Of a stretch of 64,000 nt of DNA, positions 48,122-58,144 are shown one piece after another. Source of the stretch: Paraniabella ginsengisoli (lineage in GTDB: Bacteria; Bacteroidota; Bacteroidia; Chitinophagales; Chitinophagaceae). Under the pieces are notes generated by a model, which saw only the letters and a list, made by a program, of their open reading frames with translations, did not search any database and had not been told where the DNA came from. Position 1 is the stretch's first letter, and each line of letters opens with the position of its first letter. The position numbers and the translations under genes were made by a program. The DNA lies in assembly GCF_022513635.1 (NCBI RefSeq), contig NZ_JAKWBL010000004.1, positions 558,001-622,000 on the forward strand. The letters run 5' to 3'.

Positions 48122-48808
48122 TTACAAAATCTCAAACCTCACCATAACCGTTGCCTCTACTTTCAGATTTTCGAAATTCAGGTCAGCAGCATCGGTCGCT
48201 CCTTCCGCCTTAGCTTTATACATTACGGTATTAGCATATACAGGTCTTTCAAATACATTTTGCTCCTGAATAAACAACGCTTTTCCCGCTTTCTGGCCAA
48301 TGCTTTCAGTTAATAAAGCCGCTTTTTCTTTCGCCGCTTTAATGGCTTTTATTTTTACTTCCTGACGATACTCTTCTATTTTACTGCTTTCAAGTTTTTC
48401 AATGCTCGCATTGGAAATGCCAATTTCTTCCAAAGCTAAAAACACGCGTCCAGCAGTTTTACCATCATGCACAATAATTTGGTACTGTTTGCTCAGCAGC
48501 ACATCTTTCGACAAAAATCCGTTTTTAAGATTGCTTGCTAAGTCTTTTATCATTACATCTTTTTTAGTATCAATGCCTAAAGATTGCAATTTCTGTAGCA
48601 TTTGTTTTTCCTGCTCCGAAATGGCATTTTTATTTTTGCTATCTTTTTCATTTAGCAAAACCTGAATATAAATTTTGTCTGGAGTAAATTCCATTTCAGA
48701 CTTTCCGGTAACCTCAATATAATTCTTGTCGATAAAATTTTTTTCGCCCATCTGCGCAAAAGCGCTAACTGAAAATAAAATGGCGAATGCTGTTAAAAGA
48801 TTTTTCAT
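48122..48808 (-). CDS. SIMPL (DUF541) domain periplasmic protein
   Basis: 228 residues: signal peptide (MKNLLTAFAILFSVSAFA), then NYIEVTGKSEMEFTPDKIYIQV, which opens the SIMPL domain, QYQIIVHDGKTAGRVFLALEE and the C-terminal KAKEKAALLTESIGQ-like helix and KVEATVMVRFEI strand. DUF541 proteins form large ring-like assemblies in some bacteria; function is poorly known. Monocistronic. Confidence 0.88.
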   Translation of the reverse strand: MKNLLTAFAILFSVSAFAQMGEKNFIDKNYIEVTGKSEMEFTPDKIYIQVLLNEKDSKNKNAISEQEKQMLQKLQSLGIDTKKDVMIKDLASNLKNGFLSKDVLLSKQYQIIVHDGKTAGRVFLALEEIGISNASIEKLESSKIEEYRQEVKIKAIKAAKEKAALLTESIGQKAGKALFIQEQNVFERPVYANTVMYKAKAEGATDAADLNFENLKVEATVMVRFEIL

Positions 48809-48979
48809 TGAAATAGGATTTTAAAATGTTCAAATAATTTTCTACAGGATGAGGTAAAAGAACTGATTACATAGCAGTTTGCAAAACTTTAGGCTTTTAG
48901 GGCTTTCTTCTTAATTATTTACAAAACTTCAAAGTATATGCAACCATTTTTGTTTAGTCAACAGTAAATACATATCAGC

Positions 48980-49090
48980 TGTCTTGCCACGCTCGGTATT
49001 GTCCCGATTATGCATCATCAAAATCGTGGCAGTTTATCCTGAGCTTGTCGAAGGATCGCACACTGCATTTGTGGTGCAGTTGGCATCCTA
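48980..49090 (-). repeat. Dispersed intergenic repeat, long form (copy G)
   Basis: On the minus strand: TGCGATCCTTCGACAAGC, TCAGGATAAACTGCCACGAT, TTGATGAT, GGGAC, then ACCGAGCGTGGCAA. The same order occurs on the plus strand at 53305-53415 with few changes, so G and H are inverted copies 4.3 kb apart. The right end carries AGGATGCCA and TATATA. Confidence 0.75.
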
Positions 49091-49137
49091 TATATACTAT
49101 ACAAATATCTCCGCTTTATATTTTCAAACATCTAACC

Positions 49138-49145
49138 TACATTTG
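49138..49145 (+). promoter_or_regulatory. Putative -7 element for zwf
   Basis: TACATTTG fits TAnnTTTG and lies 50 bases before the zwf ATG. Confidence 0.45.
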
Positions 49146-49195
49146 CGAGGCAACAATCAATAATTACCCTCTTTTTTAAAAGAGCAAACATACAC

Positions 49196-50719
49196 ATGCA
49201 AAAAGAATTAGATACCAGAAAGCCAAATGCTACTATCCTTTTTATTTTTGGCGGTAGTGGCGATTTAAACCAACGCAAACTTACTCCTGCCTTATTTAAT
49301 TTATCGATAGATGGCCTGATGCCCGAAAAATTTGCCATTATTGGTACCGGCCGTACAGATTATAGTGCCGACAAATTCAGGGCTCATCTCTTTGATGGTA
49401 TCAAGGAGTTTTCGCGCCGCAAAAAAATCCTCCCGGCAGTTGGGAAGATTTTTCGCAGTATATTTCTTACTTAAGAATGGATGTTGATAAACCACAATCT
49501 TACGATCCTATTAAAAATATCATCACCGAGCGCGAAGCCGAATGGGGTGTAAAAGCCGAAATTATTTTTTATCTGGCCGTAGCACCACAATTGGTGCCTG
49601 AAATAACAACCAATCTGCACGATCTCAAATTGCATAAACCCAAAGAAAAATTACGCATCATTGTTGAAAAACCTTTTGGGCATGATCTAAAAAGCTCGCA
49701 GGAGTTGAATAAATTACTGACCAATATGTTTGACGAATGCCAGATATATCGGATCGATCATTATCTGGGTAAAGACACTGTTCAAAATATATTAGCATTG
49801 CGTTTTGCCAACGCTTTGTTTGAGCCACTTTGGAACAGCAACTATATCGATCATGTACAAATTACAGCATCAGAAACTGTAGGCGTAGAAGACCGAGGTG
49901 GGTACTACGAGCGGTCGGGCGCATTGCGCGATATGTGCAGAACCACATTTTACAATTGTTGTGTATGGTAGCTATGGAAGCTCCCGTTTCTTTTGATGCA
50001 GATGAAATCCGCAATAAAAAATCGGATGTGTTGAATGCCCTTCGAAAAATAAAAAAGAAGACGTACAGAAATACGCCGTGCGCGGCCAGTATTCACAAGG
50101 CTGGATGCAAGGAAAAGAGGAGAAAGCCTATCGTGAAGAAAAAGGAGTAGATACGAATTCATCCGTAGAAACGTTCGCCGCCGTTAAATTTTATGTTGAT
50201 AACTGGCGCTGGCAGGGCGTTCCATTTTATGTGCGCACCGGAAAATTTTTAAAAGAAAAAACTACGCTGATCACTATTCAGTTTAAAGAAGGTCCCAAAT
50301 ATGCATTTCCGCCAGAAGCTTCAGAAACATGGCGATCCAACAGGCTCACCATAAGCATCCAGCCTGAAATGGACATCAGGCTTAGGTTTCAGGCTAAACG
50401 TCCGGGGCAAACCATGTCATTGAATCCAGTAAACATGGTGTTTAGCTATCATGATACTTTTCATGAACCACAACCAGAAGCTTACGAGACCTTATTGCTG
50501 GATGCGATGATGGGCAACCCCACGCAATATATGCGCAGCGATCAGGTTGAAATTGCCTGGAAAGTGATTGAACCGATTTTAGATGCATGGGAAAAACGCC
50601 CGCCCGATAATTTCCCTAATTATGCGCCCGGTAGCTGGGGACCCGAAGATGCGGAAGCATTAATTGCAAAAGACGGCAGAACCTGGATTACACTGCCGCC
50701 GAATGGGAAGGGGCATTAA
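49196..50719 (+). CDS. zwf: Glucose-6-phosphate dehydrogenase (three missing bases)
   Basis: 508 codons after repair at A7 (~49425-49431), near 49937 and at A6 (50051-50056). NADP-binding [15 protein letters not shown] opens the protein; [10 protein letters not shown] and the active-site [13 protein letters not shown] follow, and the substrate region [17 protein letters not shown] is intact. It makes 6-phosphogluconolactone and NADPH in the oxidative pentose phosphate pathway. The next enzyme but one, Gnd, is encoded 5.8 kb away on the other strand, and no lactonase gene is in the window. Confidence 0.94.
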
Positions 50720-50791
50720 AGGATAATCCGTAGATCCTTATCAGGAATTAATTTTTCATACTTACAACCGCGCGAAATACTTTTACTCTTT

Positions 50792-50814
50792 AATTACTAA
50801 AATATTTAGTAATT
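50792..50814. promoter_or_regulatory. Perfect palindrome upstream of Y-family polymerase
   Basis: AATTACTAAA-ATA-TTTAGTAATT, 10-bp arms, ending 7 bases before the polymerase start. Its place over the expected promoter and start suggests an operator for a dimeric repressor, possibly a damage-response (LexA/UmuD-like) one. Confidence 0.6.
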
Positions 50815-50821
50815 TTATTGT

Positions 50822-52158
50822 GTGAAGAAGATTCTCAACTATAATTCTGTAATCGGCAAAGAGCAATCGCTAATTATGTATGTAGACATGAACAGCTATT
50901 TTGCCAGCTGCGAACAGCAATTGCAGCCGCATTTACGTAATAAGGCTATTGGTGTTTGTCCTTATGACGGTCCAAATGCTGTGGTAATAGCGGCTTCAAA
51001 AGAAGCTAAAAAGTTTGGAATAAAAACAGGAATGAGTGCCAGTGAGTGCAAAATACTTTGCCCCGATTTTCAAATGGTTCCCACGCGCCCTTATCATTAT
51101 CGCCGCATTCATGTGCAAATAATGACCATCCTTAGAAACTATTGTGGTGAAGATGTTTTCCCAAAAAGTATCGACGAAGCTGTCATTAATCTTACTAATC
51201 ATAAATATATATATAAAGATGTACTACATCTTGCTAAACAAATTAAGCAGGATATTTATCATGCAGTAGGCGAATACGTAACTTGTTCAATTGGTATTGC
51301 AGCCAACGCGTTTTTTGCAAAGCTGGCTACAGAATTACAAAAGCCGGATGGATTAATTTTTATTACGGCTGATAATGTAGATAACTATTTAAGCCAAATG
51401 AACCTCACCGATATTCCTGGTATTGCACGTGCCGCAGAAAAAGGCTGAACCGCTCCGGAATATATACGCCTGTTGACTTTAAGAATGCTTCAGAATCTTT
51501 GCTACGAAAAGTATTTGGCGGCGTGGTTGGCAATTACTGGTATTACCGGCTTCACTTTAAAGAAGTTGATCTTTACACCTCTGGTTATAAAAGAATGAGC
51601 GCCATGCGGAGCCTTTCTGCAAAAACGCGCTCCAGCTACGACACGCTCCACTCTATGCTTATTTCTTTATGTACCAGATTAGAACAACGATTAGTAAAAC
51701 AAGATGCCTTTTGCAGAGAAATTAGTTTTTATGCATCCTATTACGACGCTCCTGAATGGAAAACAAGCATCAAACTACTGCATCCGGTGCAAGATGGAAT
51801 AGAAATGTTGAACCACATAAAACATCGGTTTAACGAACATGAGAAATATCACACACTAAAAATTTTGAGAAAAGATATTTCTTCGATGGGCGTTGTTATT
51901 GGCGATTTTATATTAGCAAAAGATGTGCAGTATAGCCTTTTTGATAATAAAATACAGATGGACAAGCTACGCAAAGTAATGTATCATATAAAAGATCAGT
52001 ATGGGAAAAACACAATACGCAAAGCTTCGGAAACCATTGAAGCCGGACAAATGAAAGATGCTATTGGTTTTGGTTCGGTGAAAGATCTTTATCAAAACGA
52101 AAAAAATGCCGGTTATAATAAATTTTTGTTAGAAGAAGATAAAGAAATGGGCTCCTAA
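50822..52158 (+). CDS. Y-family translesion DNA polymerase (one missing base)
   Basis: 445 codons after restoring one A in the A5 run at ~51435. Catalytic motifs: MYVDMNSYFASCEQ (metal Asp and steric-gate Tyr) and KSIDEAVI with the Asp-Glu pair; SIGIAANAFFAKLATELQKP is the palm-thumb helix. The little-finger domain follows (SLSAKTRSSYDTLHSML...). It is longer than DinB (~350) and closer to the UmuC/Y-family form common in Bacteroidota. The start is GTG at 50822. No UmuD-like gene is next to it. A perfect palindrome lies just upstream. Confidence 0.87.
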
Positions 52159-52172
52159 AATAAGAGCCCATT
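52146..52172. terminator. Terminator overlapping the polymerase stop codon
   Basis: AATGGGCTC and GAGCCCATT form a 9-bp stem whose left arm is inside the last codons of the polymerase gene. It also faces the end of the zinc peptidase gene at 52194. Confidence 0.7.
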
Positions 52173-52193
52173 TTAAAAACGATCTTTTTAAGC

Positions 52194-52880
52194 TTAATCT
52201 CTTCTTCCCAAATAAATCATAATGTATTGAACTAAAGTAACCACCGCTGCCAATGCTGCAACTACATACGTAGTAGCCGCCCATTTTAAAGCGTCTTTTG
52301 CTTGCGGATATTCATTACTAGTAGTTACATTGGTATGTTGTAACCATGCTAACGCCCTTTTACTCGCATCAAACTCAACAGGTAAAGTTATAAGGCTGAA
52401 GATTACCGTTACAGCCATTAGTATAATCCCAATCAACAACAATGTTGTATTTCCAGATGCCGCCATTACTACACCGATTAACAATACCCAATTTACAATG
52501 GTAGAACTAAATTGAACTGCCGGTACTAATTTACTACGCATTTCGAGCGGACCATAAGCCGTTGCATGTTGCACAGCATGGCCGCATTCGTGCGCCGCAA
52601 CTGCCGCAGCTGAAATGCTTCGTCCTTCATAAACATCAGGGCTAAGGTTTACCGTTTTTTTGGTAGGATCATAATGATCGCTTAAGAAACCAGGTGTGGA
52701 AATTACCTGAACATCATAAATGCCATTTTCTCTTAGCATTTTTTCTGCTACTTCCTTGCCACTCATGCCATTTGAAAGAGGTACCTGAGCATATTTTTTA
52801 AACTTACTCTTTAATATCATCGACACCAACATGCTAATGCCGACGAAAATGATGGAAACTAAAAAAATTGATGGGGTCAT
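52194..52880 (-). CDS. YugP-like zinc metallopeptidase
   Basis: 228 residues with an N-terminal TM (~3-22), the motif AAAVAAHECGHAVQHA (HECGH, His97-His101) and two more TM segments in FSSTIVNWVLLIGVVMAASG and TTLLLIGIILMAVTVIF. The CPVEFDASKRAL-like end (LPVEFDASKRALAWL) is typical of YugP. Inner-membrane protease with unknown substrate. Confidence 0.9.
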   Translation of the reverse strand: MTPSIFLVSIIFVGISMLVSMILKSKFKKYAQVPLSNGMSGKEVAEKMLRENGIYDVQVISTPGFLSDHYDPTKKTVNLSPDVYEGRSISAAAVAAHECGHAVQHATAYGPLEMRSKLVPAVQFSSTIVNWVLLIGVVMAASGNTTLLLIGIILMAVTVIFSLITLPVEFDASKRALAWLQHTNVTTSNEYPQAKDALKWAATTYVVAALAAVVTLVQYIMIYLGRRD

Positions 52881-53158
52881 TTTATTAAAAAATTATATTT
52901 AGGCTAACCAATACAAATTAAGAACCACATGCAATTTACGTCAAAAAATACGACTTTTTGTCATGTAGAAAAATATTTGCCAATTTTTTAACTGATGAAC
53001 CAGTAAAAGTAAAATGCTTAAAATCAATTATTTGTGTAAAAAAAATTTAAATATGCTGATCTGATTTATAATTTATTAACCCAGGCTCTGCATAATTTCA
53101 TTTTTTAATATTAAACTGTATTTGTACCTTAGTTCCAGAATTTAATGGGTTAGTAAGT

Positions 53159-53189
53159 AAAAGGGCCAAGCGTAAGCGAGGCCTTTTTG
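53159..53189 (+). terminator. Orphan terminator-like hairpin
   Basis: AAAAGGGCC (53159-53167) and GGCCTTTTT (53180-53188) form a stem with one bulged G around AAGCGTAAGCGA, followed by GCTTTTTT. No plus-strand gene lies just upstream, since 52194-52880 is on the minus strand. Confidence 0.65.
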
Positions 53190-53200
53190 CTTTTTTATAC

Positions 53201-53285
53201 AACCCCTATCCCCTGAAGGGGAATATATGTAAAGGCAAAGCTTAATGTTTTAACTTTTGATGTACATCGCAATTCGTACGAGTTG
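53201..53285 (-). repeat. Composite intergenic repeat, copy 2
   Basis: On the minus strand: TCGTACGAATTGCGATGTAC, then after ~40 bases CCCCTTCAGGGGATAGGGG. Same module order as 8566-8654. Confidence 0.6.
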
Positions 53286-53304
53286 AAATATGTTCTACTG
53301 ATAA

Positions 53305-53415
53305 AGTGATTGCGACCCTTCGACAGGCTCAGGATAAACTGCCACGATTCTGATGATTTCTATAGGGACGGTAAACCGAGCGTGGCAACGAAGATGCCAT
53401 ATATTCAAAAGCTGG
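53305..53415 (+). repeat. Dispersed intergenic repeat, long form (copy H)
   Basis: GCGACCCTTCGACAGGCTCA, GGATAAACTGCCACGATT, TGATGAT, GGGACGG and ACCGAGCGTGGCAACGAAG then ATGCCATATATTC. Inverted copy of 48980-49090. Confidence 0.75.
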
Positions 53416-53464
53416 TATCAAAAAAATTCGTTACTCACTATTCTCCATTCACTATTTTTATGGC

Positions 53465-54849
53465 ATGAGTAAAGTGAAGAAATCTTTTTCTGTCAAAACT
53501 GTGGCTATGAAAGTGTAAAATGGTTGGGGCAATGTCCTTCTTGTGCGCAATGGAATAGTTTTGTGGAAGAGGTGATTGAGAAGCCCACCGGAAAACAAAA
53601 CTGGAACGATTATGCGGAAGGTGGAAAGCGTGCATCGAAAGCAGTAACATTATCGGAGGTTAAAAGCAACGAAGAAAGAAGAATTATTACAACGGATGGA
53701 GAACTAAACCGAGTATTAGGCGGCGGAATCGTATCGGGCAGCATTATATTGGTTGCAGGAGAACCGGGAATAGGAAAAAGTACTTTGTTTTTACAAGATG
53801 GTTTACAACTTACCAATCATAAAGTGTTATATGTAAGCGGCGAAGAAAGCGAGCAACAAATTAAAATGCGCGCTGATCGTTTACAAGGCGAAGGTTCGTT
53901 GCAAAATGATAATTTTTTTCTGCTTACCGAAACATCAACGCAAACTATTTTTCAGGAGATAAAAAAATTGAAGCCGGATGTTGTCATTGTTGATTCTGTA
54001 CAAACCTTACAATCGAACTTGATTGATGCATCGCAAGGTAGCATATCGCAAATAAAAGAATGTGCCGGCGAGTTTCAGCGTTATGCTAAAGAAACGAATA
54101 CACCTGTCTTTTTGATTGGTCATATTACAAAAGAAGGGGGCATTGCAGGCCCAAAAATTCTGGAACACATGGTTGACGTGGTGTTGCAATTTGAAGGCGA
54201 CCGGCATTATGCCTATCGCATTTTGCGTACGCTAAAAAACCGCTTTGGCAGCACCAGCGAGCTGGGCATTTACGAAATGACTGATAAAGGAATGCGTGGA
54301 GTGGCCAATCCCAGCGAAATTTTAATTACACAAAAAGAAGAACAGCTAAGCGGCATTGCAATTGCTGCTACATTAGAAGGAATAAGGCCGTTATTGATTG
54401 AGGTGCAGTCTTTAGTAACCCAATCGGTTTACGGCACGCCGCAAAGGACGGTTACCGGTTTTGATTTGAGAAGATTGCAATTGTTATTGGCCGTATTGGA
54501 AAAGCGCGGTGGTTTTCATTTTGGTGTTAAAGATGTTTTCTTAAATATCGCAGGCGGCATTAAGGTAGAAGACCCGTCCATCGACCTGGCCGTACTTTGC
54601 GCATTATTATCATCTTACGAAGATGTGCCGCTGCCTCAAAATATTTGTTTTGCCGGAGAAGTGGGTTTGAGCGGAGAAATTCGTGCAGTAAATAAAATAG
54701 ATCAACGTATTGCGGAAGCAGAAAAATTAGGATTTGAAAAGATTCTTGTTTCTAAATACAATCAATCGTTGCGCCAAAGCCAACAGAAGTTTAGCATTGA
54801 AGTAGTTGCGATGGGAAGGGTTGAAGAAGTGTATCAACATTTATTTTAG
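53465..54849 (+). CDS. radA: DNA repair protein RadA (one missing base)
   Basis: 461 codons after restoring one T in the T5 run at ~53481-53485, which links the start MSKVKKSFF to the zinc finger CQNCGYE...CPSC. Then Walker A GEPGIGKST, the RadA motif LKNRFGSTSELGIYEM and the Lon-like C-terminal domain (GIKVEDPSIDLAVLCALLSS). RadA drives branch migration in recombinational repair. The frame is open from 53524 but lacks half the zinc finger, so the upstream start is right. Confidence 0.94.
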
Positions 54850-54877
54850 CCCCCAACCCCTAAAGGGGAGTTTTTTC
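54847..54877 (-). repeat. CCCCTTTAGGGG repeat
   Basis: On the minus strand CTCCCCTTTAGGGGTTGGGGG, overlapping the radA stop. Related to the CCCCTTCAGGG part of the composite repeats. Confidence 0.5.
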
Positions 54878-54994
54878 TATTGAACATTGATTGTTGAACA
54901 TGGAGCATTGATTATTTCTTTACGTTGCTTATTTTTAATTTTGATTCATGGCAAATGAACCTTGTCATCAACCATTCACTATGAACCGTTAATC

Positions 54995-55698
54995 ATGAAC
55001 ACCATCACACTTATTAAAGATTCTTTGTTGCATCTTTTTTATCCGCATATATGCGCTGGGTGCGGTACAGATATGCTTTCAAAAAGCAGCTCGTTATGCA
55101 TACAATGTATTTACGATTTACCGGTTAGTGGTTTTGAAAAGCAAACTAATAATCCGATTGAAAAGCTATTAACAGGGCGGATAAAATTTGACCGCGCCAC
55201 AGCGCAACTTTATTTTACCAAACAATCTTCGCTGCAACATATCATGCATCAGTTTAAATATAAAGGCAATAAAGATGTGGGACATCAATTAGGTTTGATA
55301 ATGGGTAATCAGTTTTTGGAAAGCAAGAGGTTTAATCACGTTGATGCATTAATACCGTTGCCGTTACATGAGAGTAAGCAAAGGAAGCGTGGTTACAACC
55401 AGGCAGAAATTTTGTGTAACGGAATTGCAGAAATACTACAAATTCCTGTTATTACAGATGCAGTAATAAGAATTACTGCCACCGATACTCAAACAAACAA
55501 AACCCGAATAGAACGCTGGCAAAATATGGAAGGCAAATTTGTAATGAGCAATAAAACGTCAATTGAAAATAAACAGGTACTTTTAGTAGACGATGTTATA
55601 ACTACAGGAGCAACGCTTGAACATGCGCCGTCGTTTTATCTGAAATAAACGGTGTTGGCGTTAATATTGCAACACTTTGTTATGCATCAAAAATTTAA
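54995..55698 (+). CDS. ComF family phosphoribosyltransferase-like protein (one missing base)
   Basis: 234 codons once one base is restored near 55630, giving TTGATLEACAVVLSEINGVG and a stop at 55698. An N-terminal zinc finger (CAGCGTD...CIQC) is followed by LIPLPLHESKQRKRGYNQAE and the PRPP loop VLLVDDVITTGATL. ComF-like proteins work in DNA uptake or recombination with unclear chemistry. ATG 54995 fits the usual start (a few residues before the finger). Confidence 0.88.
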
Positions 55699-55815
55699 AA
55701 CAATAAACAGATGAAACGCCCATGATAAATTTTTCCCCCATGGGGAGATGTATATATGGCGTTCCATTCGACCATAAAAAAATCGCAGCGCAGCTGCAAA
55801 CTAAAAAATATACGA

Positions 55816-56337
55816 ATGAAAACTTTATTACTTACACTTTTATTATCACCCACCTTATTTGTTGCCAGTCCTATTTATAAATTTAAAGCAGATGGATTGA
55901 GCGGCGGCACCATCAACTTTGCTGATTTTAAAGGAAAGAAAATATTGATTGTAAACACCGCCAGTAAATGCGGTTACACGCCTCAATATGAAGAACTGGA
56001 AGCGCTTTATAAAAAGTATGGCGACAAAATAGTGGTGGTTGGTTTTCCTGCAAATAATTTTAAAGAGCAGGAATCTGGTACTAATGAAGAGATTGCATCT
56101 TTTTGTAAAAAGAATTATGGCGTTACGTTCCCGATGTCTAAGAAAATATCGGTGAAAGGAGATGACATTGCTCCCATTTATAAATATCTGGTTGCAGAAG
56201 CTAAGAAAAAAGGAATTGAAGACCCGGTAAAATGGAACTTTACCAAGTTTTTGATTGATGAAAAAGGCCAGCTCATTACTGTATTTCCATCAAAAGTAAA
56301 ACCGATGAGTGATGATATATTGAAGTATCTGAATTAG
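55816..56337 (+). CDS. Glutathione peroxidase family protein (Cys type)
   Basis: 173 residues. A signal peptide (MKTLLLTLLLSPTLFVA) precedes the thioredoxin fold; the peroxidatic Cys52 is in NTASKCGYTPQYEELE, and the Gln and Trp of the catalytic set are in GFPANNF and VKWNFTKFLID. It reduces hydroperoxides in the periplasm, most likely with thioredoxin-type donors. ATG 55816 is chosen; upstream in-frame codons lack leader character. Confidence 0.9.
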   Translation: MKTLLLTLLLSPTLFVASPIYKFKADGLSGGTINFADFKGKKILIVNTASKCGYTPQYEELEALYKKYGDKIVVVGFPANNFKEQESGTNEEIASFCKKNYGVTFPMSKKISVKGDDIAPIYKYLVAEAKKKGIEDPVKWNFTKFLIDEKGQLITVFPSKVKPMSDDILKYLN

Positions 56338-56345
56338 TTCGTATT

Positions 56346-56380
56346 AAGACCTTCCAGGTTTTAAAAACCTGGAAGGTCTT
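56346..56380. terminator. Terminator after glutathione peroxidase gene
   Basis: AAGACCTTCCAGG and CCTGGAAGGTCTT form a 13-bp perfect stem around TTTTAAAAA. The U tract is weak (GCTAAAG follows). Confidence 0.6.
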
Positions 56381-56480
56381 GCTAAAGCTAAAGATGCCGC
56401 TGAATTCGAAACTGAGCGGCATTTCTTTTTTATTTCACCTGTCATCGAGATAGAAAAAATGAATTCTAAAAAATCAGGTG

Positions 56481-56516
56481 CGGCTCCCTCTCCTCCGGAG
56501 AGGGCTGGGGAGAGGC
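56481..56516 (+). repeat. CCCTCTCC..GGAGAGGG repeat, copy 2
   Basis: GGCTCCCTCTCCTCCGGAGA then GGGCTGGGGAGAGGC. Same type as 33503-33546; abuts the end of gnd at 56518. Confidence 0.55.
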
Positions 56517-56517
56517 T

Positions 56518-57972
56518 TTATACCCCATATGAAGTTGAGGAAGTTTCCCCACCACGTCCCGTCCAGTTGGTATGAAAGTATTTGCCGCGCGGCTGGTCAA
56601 GCCTTTCGTAAGTATGTGCACCAAAATAATCGCGCTGTGCTTGTAACAAGTTGGCGGGTAATCTTTCTGTGCGATATCCATCATAATAATTAATCCCAGC
56701 GCTCAAGCAAGGAACCGGAATTCCATTCAACATAGCAGTTGCCGTAACTTTTCTAAGCCCATCCTGGCATGCCTGAATTTTTTCAGCAAAATAGGGATCA
56801 AGCAGCAAATTGGTCAAATCCGGATTATTATCAAATGCCTCTTTAATATTTCCTAAAAAGCGCGAACGAATGATACAACCGCCTCTCCACATCAACGCTA
56901 TGTTTCCATAATTCAATTCCCATCCGTATTCTTTAGCAGCAGACCGCATCATTTGATAACCCTGCGCATAAGAAATAACTTTGGCTGCATACAATGCATC
57001 GCGAAGCTGATCAATAAATTGTTTTTTATCACCATCAAAAGAAGGCTTCGGCCCGGCGGTCAACACTTTAGATGCCGCTACACGCTCATCTTTCAACGCA
57101 GATAAACATCTTGCAAAAACAGATTCAGTAATTAATGTAAGCGGAATGCCCAACTCTAACGCAACCGTTCCAGTCCATTTGCCAGTTCCTTTTTGTCCGG
57201 CAGTATCCAAGATTTTATCAATAATTGGAGTGCCGTCTTCTTTATACGCTAAAATATCTCGAGTAATTTCTATAAGGTAACTATCCAATTCACCTTCGTT
57301 CCATTCTTTAAATATTTCATGCATTTCATCGGCGTTCATGCCCAGCACATCTTTCATTAACTGATATATTTCGCAAATCAATTGCATATCGCCATACTCA
57401 ATACCGTTATGCACCATTTTCACGAAATGCCCAGCGCCGCCATCGCCCACCCAATCGCAACAAGGAGCGCCATCATCCACTTTCGCGGCAATGCCTTGAA
57501 AAATTGGTTTCACTTCTTCCCAAGCTTCTTTTGAACCACCAGGCATAATAGAAGGTCCTAACAAAGCACCTTCTTCGCCGCCCGAAACTCCGGTTCCAAT
57601 ATAACGCAGGCCTTTGCTTTCAACATAATTAACGCGCCTTTCCGTATCCGGGAAATGAGAATTACCCCCATCAATAATAATATCGCCTTTGTCTAAATGA
57701 GGAATTAATAATTCAATAAAATCATCTACTGGCTTGCCCGCTTTTACCATCAACATTACCTTGCGCGGCGATTTTAAAGAACCAATCAACTCTTCGATGG
57801 AATGAGCTCCGGTAATATTTTTTCCTTTAGCCCTTCCATTTACAAAGTTGTCCACCTTGTCAACCGTACGGTTATACGCGGTTACCTGAAAGCCTTTGCT
57901 TTCCATATTTAGGATAAGGTTTTCACCCATCACCGCAAGTCCGATTACACCTATATCTGATAAAGCTGCCAT
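56518..57972 (-). CDS. gnd: 6-phosphogluconate dehydrogenase, decarboxylating
   Basis: 484 residues, intact. NADP-binding GVIGLAVMGENLILN, GVSGGEEGALLGPSIMPGG and the substrate region VKMVHNGIEYGDMQ are as expected; IMWRGGCIIRSRFL and GINYYDGYRTERLPANL close the C-terminal domain. It yields ribulose-5-phosphate, CO2 and NADPH. Length is that of the homodimeric long form. It works downstream of Zwf in the same pathway. Confidence 0.96.
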   Translation of the reverse strand: MAALSDIGVIGLAVMGENLILNMESKGFQVTAYNRTVDKVDNFVNGRAKGKNITGAHSIEELIGSLKSPRKVMLMVKAGKPVDDFIELLIPHLDKGDIIIDGGNSHFPDTERRVNYVESKGLRYIGTGVSGGEEGALLGPSIMPGGSKEAWEEVKPIFQGIAAKVDDGAPCCDWVGDGGAGHFVKMVHNGIEYGDMQLICEIYQLMKDVLGMNADEMHEIFKEWNEGELDSYLIEITRDILAYKEDGTPIIDKILDTAGQKGTGKWTGTVALELGIPLTLITESVFARCLSALKDERVAASKVLTAGPKPSFDGDKKQFIDQLRDALYAAKVISYAQGYQMMRSAAKEYGWELNYGNIALMWRGGCIIRSRFLGNIKEAFDNNPDLTNLLLDPYFAEKIQACQDGLRKVTATAMLNGIPVPCLSAGINYYDGYRTERLPANLLQAQRDYFGAHTYERLDQPRGKYFHTNWTGRGGETSSTSYGV

Positions 57973-58018
57973 AATTTGAAATTAAAAGTGAATAATTTTT
58001 CGGTTTAAATTAAGAGGC

Positions 58019-58049
58019 CAAATTTAATCCCCTCAACCTATAAAACCAA
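58019..58049 (-). promoter_or_regulatory. Promoter of gnd (TTG-N20-TAAATTTG)
   Basis: On the minus strand a TTG at 58049-58047 is 20 bases from TAAATTTG at 58026-58019, matching the Bacteroidota sigma-A pattern. The -7 ends 46 bases before the gnd ATG. Confidence 0.65.
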
Positions 58050-58144
58050 TTAAATCTGGAGGGTAATTATTCATTCTGATTCAATTTTGTATTTTTAAAT
58101 ATCAGAATGCTAATGATAGAAATGTATCCTCTAAAAAGTATTAT

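Larger units (their letters stand above)
48809..49195. other. 387-base spacer upstream of zwf
   Basis: Contains the long dispersed repeat copy G (48980-49090) and the zwf -7 element at 49138. Otherwise AT-rich with no frame of note. Confidence 0.6.
52881..53464. other. 584-base spacer upstream of radA
   Basis: AT-rich left half without a frame of note. It then holds a terminator-like hairpin (53159-53189), composite repeat copy 2 (53201-53285) and dispersed repeat copy H (53305-53415). A small RNA ending at 53190 is possible. Confidence 0.55.

Noticed and set aside
49196..50719. zwf (and other split genes) as pseudogenes
   Set aside because: All changes are single-base losses, mainly in homopolymers, across many essential genes; sequence error is a better explanation than decay.
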